In this document: one piece after another, positions 24,001 to 36,800 of the stretch
Layout: each line of letters starts with the position of its first letter
Position numbering within the stretch: the stretch's first letter is position 1
Source: Apostichopus japonicus
Taxonomy: Eukaryota > Echinodermata > Holothuroidea > Aspidochirotida > Stichopodidae
NCBI RefSeq assembly: GCF_037975245.1
Contig: NC_092573.1
Span: 24,209,265 to 24,273,264 of the forward strand
DNA: 64,000 nucleotides
Direction: 5' to 3'
Translations under genes and position numbers: made by a program
The notes under the pieces: generated by a model
What the model was told of the DNA's origin: nothing
Databases searched by the model: none
Seen by the model: the letters and a program-made list of their open reading frames with translations, nothing else

Positions 24001-27000
24001 CCTACAGGTATAACAGATAATCAGTACTGGCTCCATACTTAACCATGCTAATAGCATCCTTCCTGATTGATAGCATTCAGTATTACCTACAAGTATTACA
24101 GATAATCAGTACTAACTCCATACTTAACCATGCTAATAGCATCCTTCCTGATTGATAGCATTCAGTATTACCTACAAGTATTACAGATAATCAGTACTGG
24201 CTCCATACTTAACCTGTCAATAGCATCCTTCTTGATTGATAGCATTCAGTATTACCTACAGGTATTACAGATAACTTGTACTGGCTCCATACTTAACCAT
24301 GCTAATAGCATCCTTCCTGATTGATAGCATTCAGTATTACCTACAGGTATTACAGATAATCAGTACTAACTCCATACTTAACCATGCTAATAGCATCCTT
24401 CCTGATTGATAGCATTCAGTATTACCTACAGGTATTACAGATAATCAGGACTAACTCCATACTTAACCATGCTAATAGCATCCTTCCTGATTGATAGCAT
24501 TCAGTATTACCTACAGGTAATAGCATCCTTCCTGATTGATAGCATTCAGTATTACCTACAGGTATTACAGATAATCAGTACTGGCTCCATACTTAACCAT
24601 GCTAATAGCATCCTTCCTGATTGATAGCATTCAGTATTACCTACAGGTATTACAGATAATCAGTACTAACTCCATACTTAACCATGCTAATAGCATCCTT
24701 CCTGATTGATAACATTCAGTATTACCTACAGGTATTACAGATAATCAGTACTGGCTCCATACTTAACCATGCTAATAGGATCCTTCCTGATTGATAGCAT
24801 TCAGTATTACCTACAGGTATTACAGATAATCAGTACTAACTCCATACTTAACCATGCTAATAGCATCCTTCCTGATTGATAGCATTCAGTATTACCTACA
24901 GGTAATAGCATCCTTCCTGATTGATAGCATTCAGTATTACCTACAGGTATTACAGATAATCAGTACTGGCTCCATACTTAACCATGCTAATAGCATCCTT
25001 CCTGATTGATAGCATTCAGTATTACCTACAGGTATTACAGATAATCAGTACTAACTCCATACTTAACCATGCTAATAGCATCCTTCCTGATTGATAGCAT
25101 TCAGTATTACCTACAGGTATAACAGATAATCAGTACTGGCTCCATACTTAACCATGCTAATAGCATCCTTCCTGATTGATAGCATTCAGTATTACCTACA
25201 GGTATTACAGATAATCAGTACTAACTCCATACTTAACCATGCTAATAGCATCCTTCCTGATTGATAGCATTCAGTATTACCTACAGGTATTACAGATAAT
25301 CAGTACTAACTCCATACTTAACCATGCTAATAGCATCCTTCTTGATTGATAGCATTCAGTATTACCTACAGGTATTACAGATAACTTGTACTGGCTCCAT
25401 ACTTAACCTGTCAATAGCATCCTTCCTGATTGATAGCATTCAGAATTACCTACAGGTATTACAGATAACTTGTACTGGCTCCATACTTAACCTGTCAATA
25501 GCATCCTTCCTGATTGATAGCATTCAGTATTACCTACAGGTATTACAGATAATCAGTACTAACTCCATACTTAACCATGCTAATAGCATCCTTCTTGATT
25601 GATAGCATTCAGTATTACCTACATGTATTACAGATAATCAGTACTGGCTCCATACTTGACCATGCTAATAGCATCCTTCTTGATTGATAGCATTCAGTAT
25701 TACCTACAGGTAATAGCATCCTTCTTGATTGATAGCATTCAGTATTACCTACAGGTATTACAGATAATCAGTACTGACTCCATGCTTAACCATGCTAATA
25801 GCATCCTTCCTGATTGATAGCATTCAGTATTACCTACAGGCAACCCTTTTTAATTCCCCAGTGAATGAGGTCGCCAGGAGGAAAATCCTGTGGCGACTAG
25901 ATCTAAATTTTTCCCAAATTCTGGTCGCCCAGAATGAAAATGTGATCGCCACTTTGATATGCTAAATATTAGTACAAAAAAACACTAGGCCTAGGCTCAA
26001 CATCGAGTAGCACTAGACTGTACATGTGTACACGCACAGAATCGTATAAAGACGTATAGGATAATAGGGTTGGGCGATGTATCGAAAATTATTATTATCG
26101 CGATAATTTTTTTCAAGTCGATATTTTTTGAGGATTGAACAAATGACGATAACTTCTTGTGAAAGAAATTTGAAATAAATGTGGGAAAAAAATGCAATTA
26201 TCCTTTCTCCGTTTTATGTGTAAATGTTATTCTAGCATTCCATGGTTAAGAAAGTTGAAAAGAAATCAAGTTTATCAACTTCATTTACTGACTTTTGAAC
26301 TTCGTTAAAACCCATCCTTTACAACATTCACTGTATAGAGAACAAAACTCTGAAAATCCGTAGAGAAATTACCAATTGTGTACGAAAAGTAAGTTGGTAC
26401 ACCTTTCAAATTTTACGAAAGATCGAGCAAATTACTTTCGAAAAATTCACGCGAAACTGGCATATCGTGCTAAATGCAACAAATGTCATGTAAACAAGGC
26501 TCTAGTACACCCATTTATGAATTAACCATAAGACCACATCTGGTGTTAAGCGGGGGGAAAAGAAAGTATTTCTAGAATTTCCACCAAAAAAGGAAAAATT
26601 ATTATCCTACCACAGTTAAGTGTATAGTAAATAGCCTAACCACTTCGTCGGTTACGGATCTCACGTAACAACAAAAACACAACTATAAATTGTATTTTGC
26701 GAAGTTGACGTTCTCTACAAGGACATGGAAACAATATTTAGCATTTAGTTAATCATGCCAAGTGGCCTAAAATATGTAATTGCAAGGTTTACTTTTATAA
26801 ATATGACCATACCGTAGCTATCGGGGCCATGATATTGTGCTATGTCTGTATGGTATAGACTGTGCCTCGTGTATCATGGGGAAAAGAGTGTTTTGTTCAT
26901 GCGGAGGAGTCGGTTGGCTTGAGGTGTGTTTTACTTACCTTCATGTTACGGGGATATTTACCTACTTTTCTTAAACGTCTAAGATAATATTTCGCATAAC

Positions 27001-29202
27001 TTTACCGATCCTTTACTGACTGACCTAATTAATTCTAGAGTGGAGCCAAAATAGTTTACTCCATGAAAAGTTTTTTGGAAACGTGCCAAAAATGTTAACA
27101 AACAGGTGTTAGACAGGGGGTTGCAACTTGCTTGACAAGGTACCTGGTAAAATTTGCTGAACATGTAGCCTACCAGGGTTAAACACTGCAGTTGTAAACT
27201 GATGTACGTATAGTGCACGCATTGTTAGGCAGTCTTGAAACGGGGCTTTGCCGAACGTAGTTTGTTTCATAATATCGACAGTTTTGTAAGTTAAACTTTT
27301 TAAAGATTGTAAGACAGATTAAATCTCTTTTCATTTTATCACATAATATTGCTACTCTAACTTGTCATTTTAAAATTTTGAACAGTTTCGTGACAATTTA
27401 AATTCATCATGGTGAAATTTTCAGTTGCAAAAACTGATCGCCACAGTGTTATAGGTCTGGCGACTAGCATTAATTTTTCCAGAAATTCTCATCGCCAGCC
27501 GAGAATTGTGGTCGCCAGTGCGACCATGGCGACCGTAATTAAAAAGGGTTGCCTACAGGTATTACTGATAATCAGTACTGGCTCCATGCCTAACCATGCT
27601 AATAGCATCCTTCTTGATTGATAGCATTCAGTATTACCTACAGGTATAACAGAAAATGCACAATTGGTTTCATTAGTTCAATATTGAACTATTACCATTA
27701 TGCTGAAGCAGATAAATTACCTTTATATTCAGATATCTCACAATAGCAAAATAAAAATAAAACTACATTTGTGTCATGAAGAAATTGGAAAAAAGGGGAC
27801 AGGTCTCTTGTTTGGCAGTTGCCATATAAATTTATTTATCATCGATTAAAAGAGATGTTTATTGATTATATGTGTTTTACTGTCTTCACTAGGTTGATGT
27901 TTTGGACACCCAGTTTTCTCTCCTGTTGAGTAAAATTCAATCCACCAGGGACTTTGAGGCAGTCAGAGTAGCTCATGATCAGTTTTTAACATCTTTACTT
28001 GTGCAGTGTTTCCTGCTAACCAAGCCGGTAAGTCAATTCCAACTCTTTTTTTGTTAAAATGAGGACATAAATTGTTGGACGGAACTCAAATAGACAGATT
28101 GTCTTCAAAGCATTACACTCCTCTTGTTTTTAGTTTTGTTGGATCACGAGATGGATTAGAGATGAATATGTATACTCAAAATTATCTTTAAAAGTCTGCA
28201 TTTAAAAATGTGAAATAAAGTTGGTGATAACTATTGGCTATTCACTTTGTTTCTTTTTTTTTCCTACGTAGGTACATCACTGCTTGATGGAGCTGTTGGA
28301 CCTCTGCCATTCTTTTGCAATCTTGCTCCTCCAAACCAAATCTTTCGAAGCACGGCAACGAGCTCAGGTCGATTCTCAGGCTCAGGTAGGTAACCCAACA
28401 GTGTGTGAATGATTAAGTCAGTTTCGAGTTTGGAATCCTCATGTATATAACCTTCAGAGCATTGATTACATTCTTGTTACATTGAGTGCACTTACTGGGA
28501 AAGATTTATCACATAGGAAAAACAATACGACAGATTGCTAGATTGGCTACAGAATGGAAGGGTGTATATAAACAATTCCTGTACACAGAAGCTTGGAAGT
28601 TTTATATTGTTTTTGATGACAATCTTCAGACATCTTACAATTAATATGCAAACTTTAAAGACTGATGTACTCCCTGAGTTTAGTCTGAACCATTCCCTTC
28701 AAAACATATACAAAACTTACTGTGGGCAGTATTGTTAGTGTGTTAGGATCCAGTTAAGGCAATCATATCATAGTAAGTGAACTGTGTTCAATGTGCTGCA
28801 ATTGCTAGTTTTATATTGTAGAAATCTATACCTAATTATCTGTATACCGGTGAGTTCTTGACAAGCCATTATTTTGTCCTTTTGTTTTGTTGCAGAAAAT
28901 GAGATGTGACATTATCAATAGTTACCTTTTTCACTTCAGTAATACATCTTAGAAGTTTTGAGTGTCAATATGGAACAATGTTAATCCATCAAATGGATGT
29001 ACTTTGCACCAGATAAATAAAATAAATATGCTCTCCTTTTCTTTTTATTTGACAGGGTTTCAATCACTTATCGTCTCTCCTCTTCAAGATTCTCTCTGGT
29101 GCCAAAGGAACACAGTCAAACCCTCACCTCTCGCAACTTCTCCTTCGACTTGACTTTAATAAATTTTACAGTCTAGCAGAAGGAGCTATCGCAAGGTACT
29201 GA
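12019..29202 (+). CDS. TUBGCP4: Gamma-tubulin complex component 4 (GCP4), 14 exons
   Basis: Subunit of the gamma-tubulin ring complex, which nucleates microtubules at centrosomes. Coding exons: 12019-12099, 14184-14313, 14913-15022, 15607-15800, 16576-16768, 17704-17866, 18718-18842, 19642-19798, 20566-20676, 21234-21339, 21809-21986, 27893-28027, 28272-28385 and 29056-29202. Joined, they give 647 residues (vertebrate GCP4 about 667) with all phases agreeing. Recognisable family blocks are HELLIALHGIPGSIFT at the amino end, LNRLCLLSSHFKRF, HGCQIL, DLGIGGITG, RVAEKILFAGESVQMF, LKDFYLLGRGELF, TFHWPVHIIFTPSV, STRDFEAVRVAHDQFL and LLLRLDFNKFY at the carboxyl end. They span the GRIP1 and GRIP2 halves. 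Exon 4 uses a GC donor. Intron 11 contains the repeated donor array. A possible alternative last exon is 29893-29911. AATAAA occurs at 29498. Confidence 0.95.
12691..13272. repeat. MITE-like inverted repeat in TUBGCP4 intron 1
   Basis: Both ends read TGTACAAGG inward. Inside both ends lie several copies of GAATGACA (or its complement) in opposite orientation. The arms are imperfect beyond the first nine bases. A matching target-site duplication was not found. Confidence 0.5.
15796..15806 (+). other. GC-type 5' splice site of TUBGCP4 exon 4
   Basis: Protein homology and phase require exon 4 to end at 15800 (CAGAG|GCAATT) and join GATCTT at 16576, giving Gln-Arg-Ile-Leu. No GT donor nearby preserves both the frame and the conserved ILFTCHRVMFDQ block. 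GC-AG introns are a small known class. Confidence 0.7.
15866..15943. repeat. ATATCAAGTA minisatellite in TUBGCP4 intron 4
   Basis: About six imperfect repeats of (TAAT)ATATCAAGTA begin some 65 bases after the exon 4 donor. Confidence 0.9.
16985..17160 (-). repeat. Possible tRNA-derived SINE remnant with ATTC microsatellite
   Basis: On the minus strand GGTTCCATTCC (16998-17008) resembles a pol III B box. It is followed on the plus strand by an (ATTC/ATTA)n tract at about 17048-17150. No clear A box is seen, so a decayed SINE is only tentative; the microsatellite is certain. Confidence 0.35.
19925..19978. repeat. Short tandem duplication ACTTCTGTTACCAGGAGATT
   Basis: Two copies of a roughly 30-base unit lie back to back in TUBGCP4 intron 8, each ending in a poly-A run. 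Confidence 0.85.
21598..21692. repeat. TTTTCCCTTTG minisatellite in TUBGCP4 intron 10
   Basis: Roughly eight pyrimidine-rich repeats. This is intronic, and the overlapping short open frame is low complexity. Confidence 0.9.
21942..25840 (+). repeat. Minisatellite built from the 3' end of TUBGCP4 exon 11 plus its splice donor
   Basis: The last 45 nt of exon 11 (encoding FLIDSIQYYLQ and flanking codons) with the GT donor are reiterated. There are two unit types. The short one is 45 bp (GTAATAGCATCC ... CTACAG). The long one is 85 bp and adds about 40 bp of intron-like sequence (GTATTACAGATAATCAGTAC, TGGCTCC or TAACTCC, ATACTTAACCATGCT). I estimate about 40 long and 10 short units. Short units recur 300 bp apart (23490 and 23790), consistent with a higher-order repeat of three long plus one short. 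Nearly every unit ends CTACAG|GTA, a good 5' splice site. The first four donors (after 21986, 22031, 22076 and 22121) are in the exon 11 reading frame. Confidence 0.96.
25841..27551. mobile_element. 1.7-kb hAT-type nonautonomous transposon inside the exon-11 array
   Basis: Perfect 8-bp target-site duplications CCTACAGG lie at 25833-25840 and 27552-27559. The terminal inverted repeats are CAACCCTTTTTAATT on the left and AATTAAAAAGGGTTG on the right. Both ends carry clusters of GGTCGCC or its complement (for example near 25871, 25891, 25923 and 25946; and 27439, 27460, 27493, 27510 and 27528), as expected for subterminal transposase-binding sites. The interior has no long open frame, so it is nonautonomous. 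The 8-bp duplication and CA terminus fit the hAT superfamily. The duplicated target contains the repeat's splice donor. Confidence 0.9.
27552..27650 (+). repeat. Last unit of the exon-11 array beyond the transposon
   Basis: One further 85-bp unit with the CTACAG|GTATAAC donor follows the transposon. After it, unique intron sequence leads to the exon 12 acceptor at 27892. Confidence 0.93.
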
Positions 29203-32200
29203 ATTCACAATTAGTTCTTCATGCTGTATGGTAGTGTGACATGCTTTGTCCGCACATGGGATCAAGCCCTTTGGGACCTCTAAAGTCACTTCGTTTTCTG
29301 CATGGAATTATCAAAGTTCTTTGACTTAAGTCTCTGCATTACCTGTTTGTGTGTGTGTGGTGGGGGGGGGGGGGGAGTGGTGGAGGGTGGTGTTAGGGGC
29401 GAGGGAGGTGTGTTATCTCATTTTAAAGATCCTTGACGAGGGATTATATGTTCAACACTACACTGCTATGGATCAGGACCACAAGAATGTTCATTTCAAT
29501 AAACTACTATGTGTGATCCTAGTATATTGGTCATGATATTCATTTACTTGAGTTCAAACATCACATCTAATCTGTTACTTGGTAAAGAATGTTAAAAGTG
29601 GAACCAAAGCCCATCAATACATCTTTGAATCCTTGTTTTAGCTCAGAAAAATTAATATTGCTCAGCCCTAGATTGTGAAACATTTTAAAGTCATTTCAAA
29701 TGTTACTTCAGGCCCATTTTGTTCCTCTCAATGAGGAACACGACTCATAACTCCAACAATACATCTGTTATCAAATTCATCTTTTCCGATAGGTCTCGAT
29801 TGAGTAGGGTTGTCTATTACTGGTTTGTCACTTCAGAGTGTTTGTTGTCTAATTGATTTTAATGTATTTAATTTTGTCTGCTGACTTTTCAGACTACTGC
29901 CTAAGAAATGAGATTTCCATGGATGAGGTCATCTGAGACAGAAAGACAGATGAGGCTGTTATCACCAATCTTGGAATTGTTTAAAGAGACCCTGCGTGCA
30001 CCTTCAAAATTCAACACTCGTCAAGCTTATGCGGCAGCCATTTTGGTATTACTTCATCACTTGTAATGTTCATGTTGTGGAAACAACTATCTTTTTGGAG
30101 AATCAAAACTGACCTTTGGTGTCCACCTGGACAACAGTTTTGTTTTACAGTAAACTCTCTGACAGCCCATACAACAGCCCACATACAATAGCCCATACAA
30201 CAGCCCGTACAACAGCCAATACAACAATAGTGTGTCGAGGTGAAATGTAAACAGTCATGTCAGTAAGTACACAAGTAAGGACAGCATGAAAATATTTCAG
30301 AGATTTACAATTTCTGATAAGTGGTGACGACATATCAACAGTGGTAGATGGATATTGTATCGACAAATATGTACATGCTAGTCATTGTCACTGTCTGTGC
30401 CAAATTTACTGAAACTTTTCAAGAAGTCCTTCCTGGTGCAACAGACTCTTTCAATTATTCTTGTTCATTTGCAGAGTGTTCTAGCCGTGGTTTTGCATTC
30501 AGTCATGAATTCTATGAAATCCTTTTATGTATTAACCAAGGTTAGGTTGCAGTTGACCAAACTAGGACACTGTCCCATATGCTTTCCAAATATGAACTCT
30601 GATCGACTGAAATCACTCCGTCACCGACAGATTTTTAGTATTAGTGCCACTTTCATGCAAAGAACAAACATTTTATTTCATTAATTAAAATCAAACTTGA
30701 CTAGTCCAAACTTATCAACTGCAATTTTTATAAATGGAACGTCAGTGTTGGAAAGTATTAAAAAATTTCCACCAAATCATTGCAAAACCCTGCTGTAAAC
30801 GACAGAAATAAGTATATATTGTGTCGGCAACTGCTTTGAGGCTTGCAGTAAAATGCTTCTTTAAAGCTTCAGCATTGGTAACCATAATTGACGTTACTAG
30901 CATATTTTTGCTGGACAATACTGATTATCTTTAAGGCACAGCGTAGAAGTTTAAAAATGTTAAGTGACCAATTTATATCAAAGATATGCGGTCATTAATT
31001 GTACAGATCTTTAGATGTATTGTAAATATGTCATTTCTACATTTAGCTGATACTGTATATGAAGGAAATACAAGCTTGTATGTAGAGAGAAAGAGAAACT
31101 ATTAAAAAAAAAGAAAAAATACGGAGTCAACTTTTTTTTACCTTTTTTGATTTGCTTATTGTATACTTGTGTGTAAATATTTCTCCATTGACTATTGTTA
31201 TCTTGGTCACTGAAGTTCGACTTTATTTCTGTAATCTGCTTTGTGATTAAGTCATCAGGGCAAATGCTCTACCAAGTTTGTTATGCTGTTGTTTATTTTC
31301 CAGTAAACATGATATAGTTGAGGGTCTGTTCAAACAACCAATGACCAAAAAAATTTACATCAAAATGCAAGATTTTTTTCTATTGATCAGTCCAACTCTT
31401 TGATATTTCAAAGCAAAACAAGCGTCTTGAGTAAACGTGATATTTTTTCACATATCTTGCAAGTAACTGGAAGAAAGCCTTTAAATGTTTTGGGCAACAC
31501 ACAGTACACTATTAGCATGTTAAGTCTACTTAAACTAATACAGAAAGGAAGAAACAAATGTCTGAAATAAATTCAGTAATTACCACCTCATGAAATCTCA
31601 AAGACAATATAATCAATGAAATAATGAAAAGCAAAACCATCAGGTTGTAAACAGAGGAGGTAATGTATTAATTTACTCTTGCAATTAAATTGTCTTTTAT
31701 TCAATCTACATTTTACCCTAAGCTCTTGATAGAGCTAAGAATGAGAAGCCAACCCCTGATTCAACCTTTGAAGCAGCTCATTGATTTTCTTCATCAAGAT
31801 TGCAAAGAATTACTCAAACTAAGATTAAATTTGGTTAAACTAAGACATCTGTCAAAAACTTTTCGAAAATGTTTATTAACACAAAAGTAATGATCTGTTG
31901 GATTTTAACATATTTCTTTATTACCCAAAAACATGTTTTCATACAAATAATCAATTACAAAAATTGAGATTTTCTTTACTAACTGAACTGAGACTTGGAT
32001 AGCTATAGTAATAAACAACTACATTATTAAGGGAAATTATGTTAAAATACACAACACCAATTCACTTTTGAATGCAAAAAGCTGCCTTAAAGGCACAAAG
32101 TGAAGCGTAAACAATTATCAATTGATTGTTCTGAAATTCAGTGGAAGGTTGTCTTGATCAATCCATACCACTATGACGACATTATCAACAACGGTTTCAC

Positions 32201-33841
32201 AAAGATGGCAGTTTCATGGAAATAATGATTCCAAAACCATCGCTGGAATGTATGACACCTTGTGAAATATTCTAAAGCAGTACAGTTAATAGCATACTTA
32301 ACAATTTTTGGTTCATTTTACACCTCTAACTACTTTTTTCTCTGTTTGAAAGTTGACAAATTACAACTCATTGCTTAAATTTTTAATTTACACTATTTTG
32401 AGCCTATAAAAATATTGGTAGTAAAAACAAATTATTTCATAGCGCAAAATTCATATAAACTTCACACAAGTTGCATTCAAGATAAAATAGGTAGTAAAAA
32501 CTTGTAATGGTATAAATATTCAAATTCACTAAAAATGGTTTTATTTTCAAGGAATGTGCAGTGGCAATGGTGGAAAGTTTGAGAAAATTAAGAAATTTAC
32601 TTAAATAAATTTTGTAAAAAATCTTTTAGTTTTGTTAAAACAGTAAAACTGACACAGATATACATTTTTAATAATATATAGCTTGGAACTTGGGTTCATG
32701 TGAATTCAGCTGTTTACAGAAAAATATTTGATAAACTTAATATATTGACTCTGTCCTTTTGTTTACTCTGTCTGGGTGTTCAATTGAATAAAAACAGTAA
32801 AAAATTTCATCAATCTTTGCCAAATCTTAGAGATTATGTAGCAAACCAAAATCTGTCATATTCTAGGTTTGACTTGTTAACCCTGTAAGCCCTGGACTGA
32901 CTTTCTTAGTGGCAGTATTGCAGTGTCAAAGGAGACTACATAAAATCATTGAATCGCTGAAGATGTCATGCAGCCTTGATAATATAACCTACTGAAAGTT
33001 TCTACACCATCACAAAAGATGTTATTATATATTTTTTTATTTCCTTCTTTGTTGTTGCCTATGATCCAGCATAATGGTGTAACAGGAGGGTGTGGATTGC
33101 CCTGTGTCTTCTAAAATACACCAATGTAATGTAGTGCCACCTATTCCTTTTAGAAAGTTTCAGTTTTGTGGTTTTAGTTTCAAGTAGATAAAATTATATC
33201 CTCTAACCAAAGAAACTTGTTAGGCAACTTCAATTATAGCTAATAAGGTTATGTAAAAAGAGGAAAGGCTACTCTTTCCTACAACCAGGACCCATCATGC
33301 ATGCATTCCACATGACTTTGGTACAATGTTCATGTGCGATATCCCATTCTTACAAACACTGAAAAATCAGTGAACTTGTTAACAGTACACCAATGTACAT
33401 AACAAACACACTCTGTAAATCTTCAAGTACCAACTGCTTGTTGACAAGTTTTCCAGCTATCTGCCAGCAGATGAAGATAATTTATTGCACTCTTTTATAA
33501 GATCTGAAAAGTGAAGAGGAGTGAACCATGCTGAGAAAAAACCTTAAGGACATTAAGTAAAACAATGAAATGTATAATAGTTTTGTGCTTAATTTCCACA
33601 GATCTTTAGTATGATTCTTCTTCATCTGAAGTGCAAATTTCATCAAATTAAACTTTAGACTCAATTCAATGTCTTTGAAATAGTTCAAAATCAATGCAAA
33701 TATGATAAACAGTGAGACAAATGTTCTACTTGAGCCTCTTCAAATGCCCAACAGACAAATCAAGCTAAAAGTAAAATGTAAACATTACTAGAAGTGATGG
33801 CCAATCAAGCCTAAGTATGATTTTCACTAGTTGCTATTTTA
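29203..33841. other. Convergent 3' flanks of TUBGCP4 and LRRC61
   Basis: No coding exon is supported, apart from the possible alternative TUBGCP4 end at 29893-29911. It includes a poly-G microsatellite near 29363-29377, repeated AGCCCATACAACAGCCC near 30165-30215, and long AT-rich stretches suited to 3' UTRs of both convergent genes. Confidence 0.6.
29893..29911 (+). other. Possible alternative terminal exon of TUBGCP4
   Basis: A good acceptor (CTGACTTTTCAG) at 29892 would join the cryptic donor GCAAG|GTACTG at 29195 in phase. The ending would be Ala-Arg-Leu-Leu-Pro-Lys-Lys-stop instead of Ala-Arg-Tyr-stop. Either form is family-like in length. Confidence 0.35.
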
Positions 33842-36800
33842 CTAAGATTGCATCAACATAGCTGCTAAGATACATACTGCATGAACTTCGACCTTAAACT
33901 GACCTCTCAGGTGACCTTCTGCCTCATCACCTCCTTCGCTTTGTACAGTATTACAGTCCCAAAATCCTTCTGATGTCCAAGAATTGGAAGATGTCATTAA
34001 CACATTTTCATTGCTTTTCTTTTCATCTATGCAGAAAATGGGTAAAGAAAGAAATATATATCGAAAATTTAACTTTGTGCATTTCTCTTCCCTTGGCATA
34101 TTTATAGGTTTAAAGTCTGTGGGCATAAAACTATTAAAGTTAATTCCATACAAACTTTTCACACTATCACTAATGCACATATAAATATTTACTTTTTCTT
34201 TCCCTTAATTATGTGAATATTGTGAAACTAATATCACATAGGAGAGGTAATATGTTAAGGTTTTGAGACAGTGGCATTGTGAGAATCTGAGATGTGGAAG
34301 ATAGAACTTGCTTATCATGGCCTCAGACACAGTGGCTTACCATGTTTAGTACTGGTAATAGCTAAATGAAATGATCAAATGAGGCATGTTGACATTCGAG
34401 GGCATCTAATATGTATGTCCAAAGCATCAACTTGTGCATGACAAACTTCTACAAACAGCAGTTGTCGTATGAGCCTGGTTAGGTTACAACAAAACAATTT
34501 AATTTCGCATTTTAGATAATTGTCATCTCTATGGTACACTGACAATATGTTTCCCATTGGGCTTGGCCAATACACTACAGTAGGAAAGCCCTAGTCTGAA
34601 CATAACTATGAAAATGCTCCTTCTCTCTTTCTTGGTCATTCTACTAATTTGGAATACTAAACCTGCCTTTTTTGGGGGGCAAACTTACCGTTAACATCTC
34701 TCTCTAACTCGTGCAAGAGCCTGAAGACTTCACTTCCTCTTCCTGTCACTCTCTCACCATCCAGACTCTTCAGGTTTGGGAACATTGCCAGGACATTTCT
34801 CTTATAGAATGCATTTTGACAGATTGGATTCATGTACTCCTGAATTGGGTCTTGAAATCTCAGGCTCTCAAGGCATTGTAGCTTGGTCAGACCTTGAAGA
34901 CTATCAAAGCTTGATAACCAAAAGATGGAAACCATTGCCATTAAGTCGAGCAGGTACAAATTATGAGCAACACTCACATCAATCAAGTGTCAGTTGGTTA
35001 AATAATAGGTAGTACGAATGAGCTAAAATTTGGCAAAATAACTGAACCTATGTTTCAGGATTGCTTGGAAACAAGTGACCTATATCAAAACTGTTTCCAT
35101 CGATGGGTGGGATGTTGATGGAGGAACATGCTGTAGAGTGCTACCACATATAGATTAAGTCACTTTCACTCACATTAATGCAGTAAGCTATCTGATTTAA
35201 ATATAAAAAGCATTCCTTGTTTAAGAAAATTTTACTTTTACCAGACACAGACATATCATACGTTCTTATTTTATTAGTTCATTAGTTCTTAAACATTCAT
35301 TAGTTCTCTTTTTAGTTCATTACTTCTTAAATGTTCATTAGTTCTTAAACATTATGCATTTCATTTAGATAACTCAAATTCTACCTGCCAAGCAAATTCC
35401 CTGCAAGGTTGAGGGTCTTCAAACTCTCTATCTCCTCAAGGTGATCTGAAAAGAAGAAGAAAAATATATATATAAAATCACATTTATAAAACGAGTTTTT
35501 TTTGAGAAATAAACAAGCTTAAATGAAGGTAAACATGTGGCCTATGATCAGAATTCATGAAAAACAAAATTATAGTTCTCCTCCACATTGTAAAGAACAG
35601 GGCAAAAACCCACCAGTTAACACAATGTTAGCATTCACATTGTGGATAAAAAGAGGAATAACTGAATACATTTCAATATTTTTATTTAAAACTATGATGG
35701 ACCAAACTGTGGTATAGAAGTGAGTCCATATTTGTATTAATTCTTAATAGGAGATCACAAATGTCTCTTTGCCACTAACTTCAAAGAGTTACTCAAAACC
35801 ATATTAAAAGCATATCAGGTGTGTTAGGGAGTGCTATGTAATGTAATATATTTATACATAAACACTGATTGATTCTTACCAATGCATGAAATAGAGTTGG
35901 CAGCAAGGTTCAGATATGTAAGCTGCTTCAGTTTGGCCAGAGGCTTCACATCACTGATGACGTTTTTACTCGCATCCAACTTCTCGAGACAGATGCAGTC
36001 AGATATATCTCCAAGGTTTTCTATTTCTGAAATTATTCAACAGCAAAGAGTTTTGACTTCTAAAGCCTTGTAACAGATAACTATGGACCACATACTGTAC
36101 TCATATGGTGTATTTTGTGTGTTCCATTCATCCCCCTTCCCATTGGTAAATGTTAACCTACTGTAGTTGCTATTATACTATCAGAAAATATACAGTGGAA
36201 AGTACTCAAGTTTATTCGAGATAAATATAGATGATGCGAAGTATTAAGTAAGACACATCTTCAAAATACATTATTAGACTTAAAACAAGCTCAATATGTG
36301 TACATCAACTTTTTCTTTTTTTCAAGACATATCTTCCAAGGAAACATAGAATATTTCAAATGACCCATTTTACCAGATTTTGTAGTCAAAGAGTAGTTTA
36401 ATGTGTGTATTAAATGAATTTCATGAACGATAGAAAATTTGATAAATAGGCAATTCTGAGCTAGGGCAGCCTTAGAATAAGTACTTTGTCTGTATACAGT
36501 GTCAAATCTCAGAACATTGACCAGTAAACAGTAAAATAAGAAACAGGGAAATTAATTACTGGAGAAAATTTATAAAGGAAGTTGGCATTGTTTTGGAGCC
36601 AGGTTCAAAATGACTTTGTAACTAGAATAAAACATGAGCAGATCAGATACAGGAGATAGGATGGTGGTGTTATGTACAGTTATCTAATAAACATATGTCT
36701 TCACTGTGCAAATTAAGTTTGGTTGCTAAAGTAAAAGAAGATCATTCACACACTTATTCAATTCTTACATCATCTGTTGTCATTGTTACTTTTAATTCAG

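Noticed and set aside
21942-25840. A CRISPR-like direct-repeat array
   Set aside because: The whole unit is repeated, with no unique spacers. The units derive from an exon and its donor, and the context is an animal gene.
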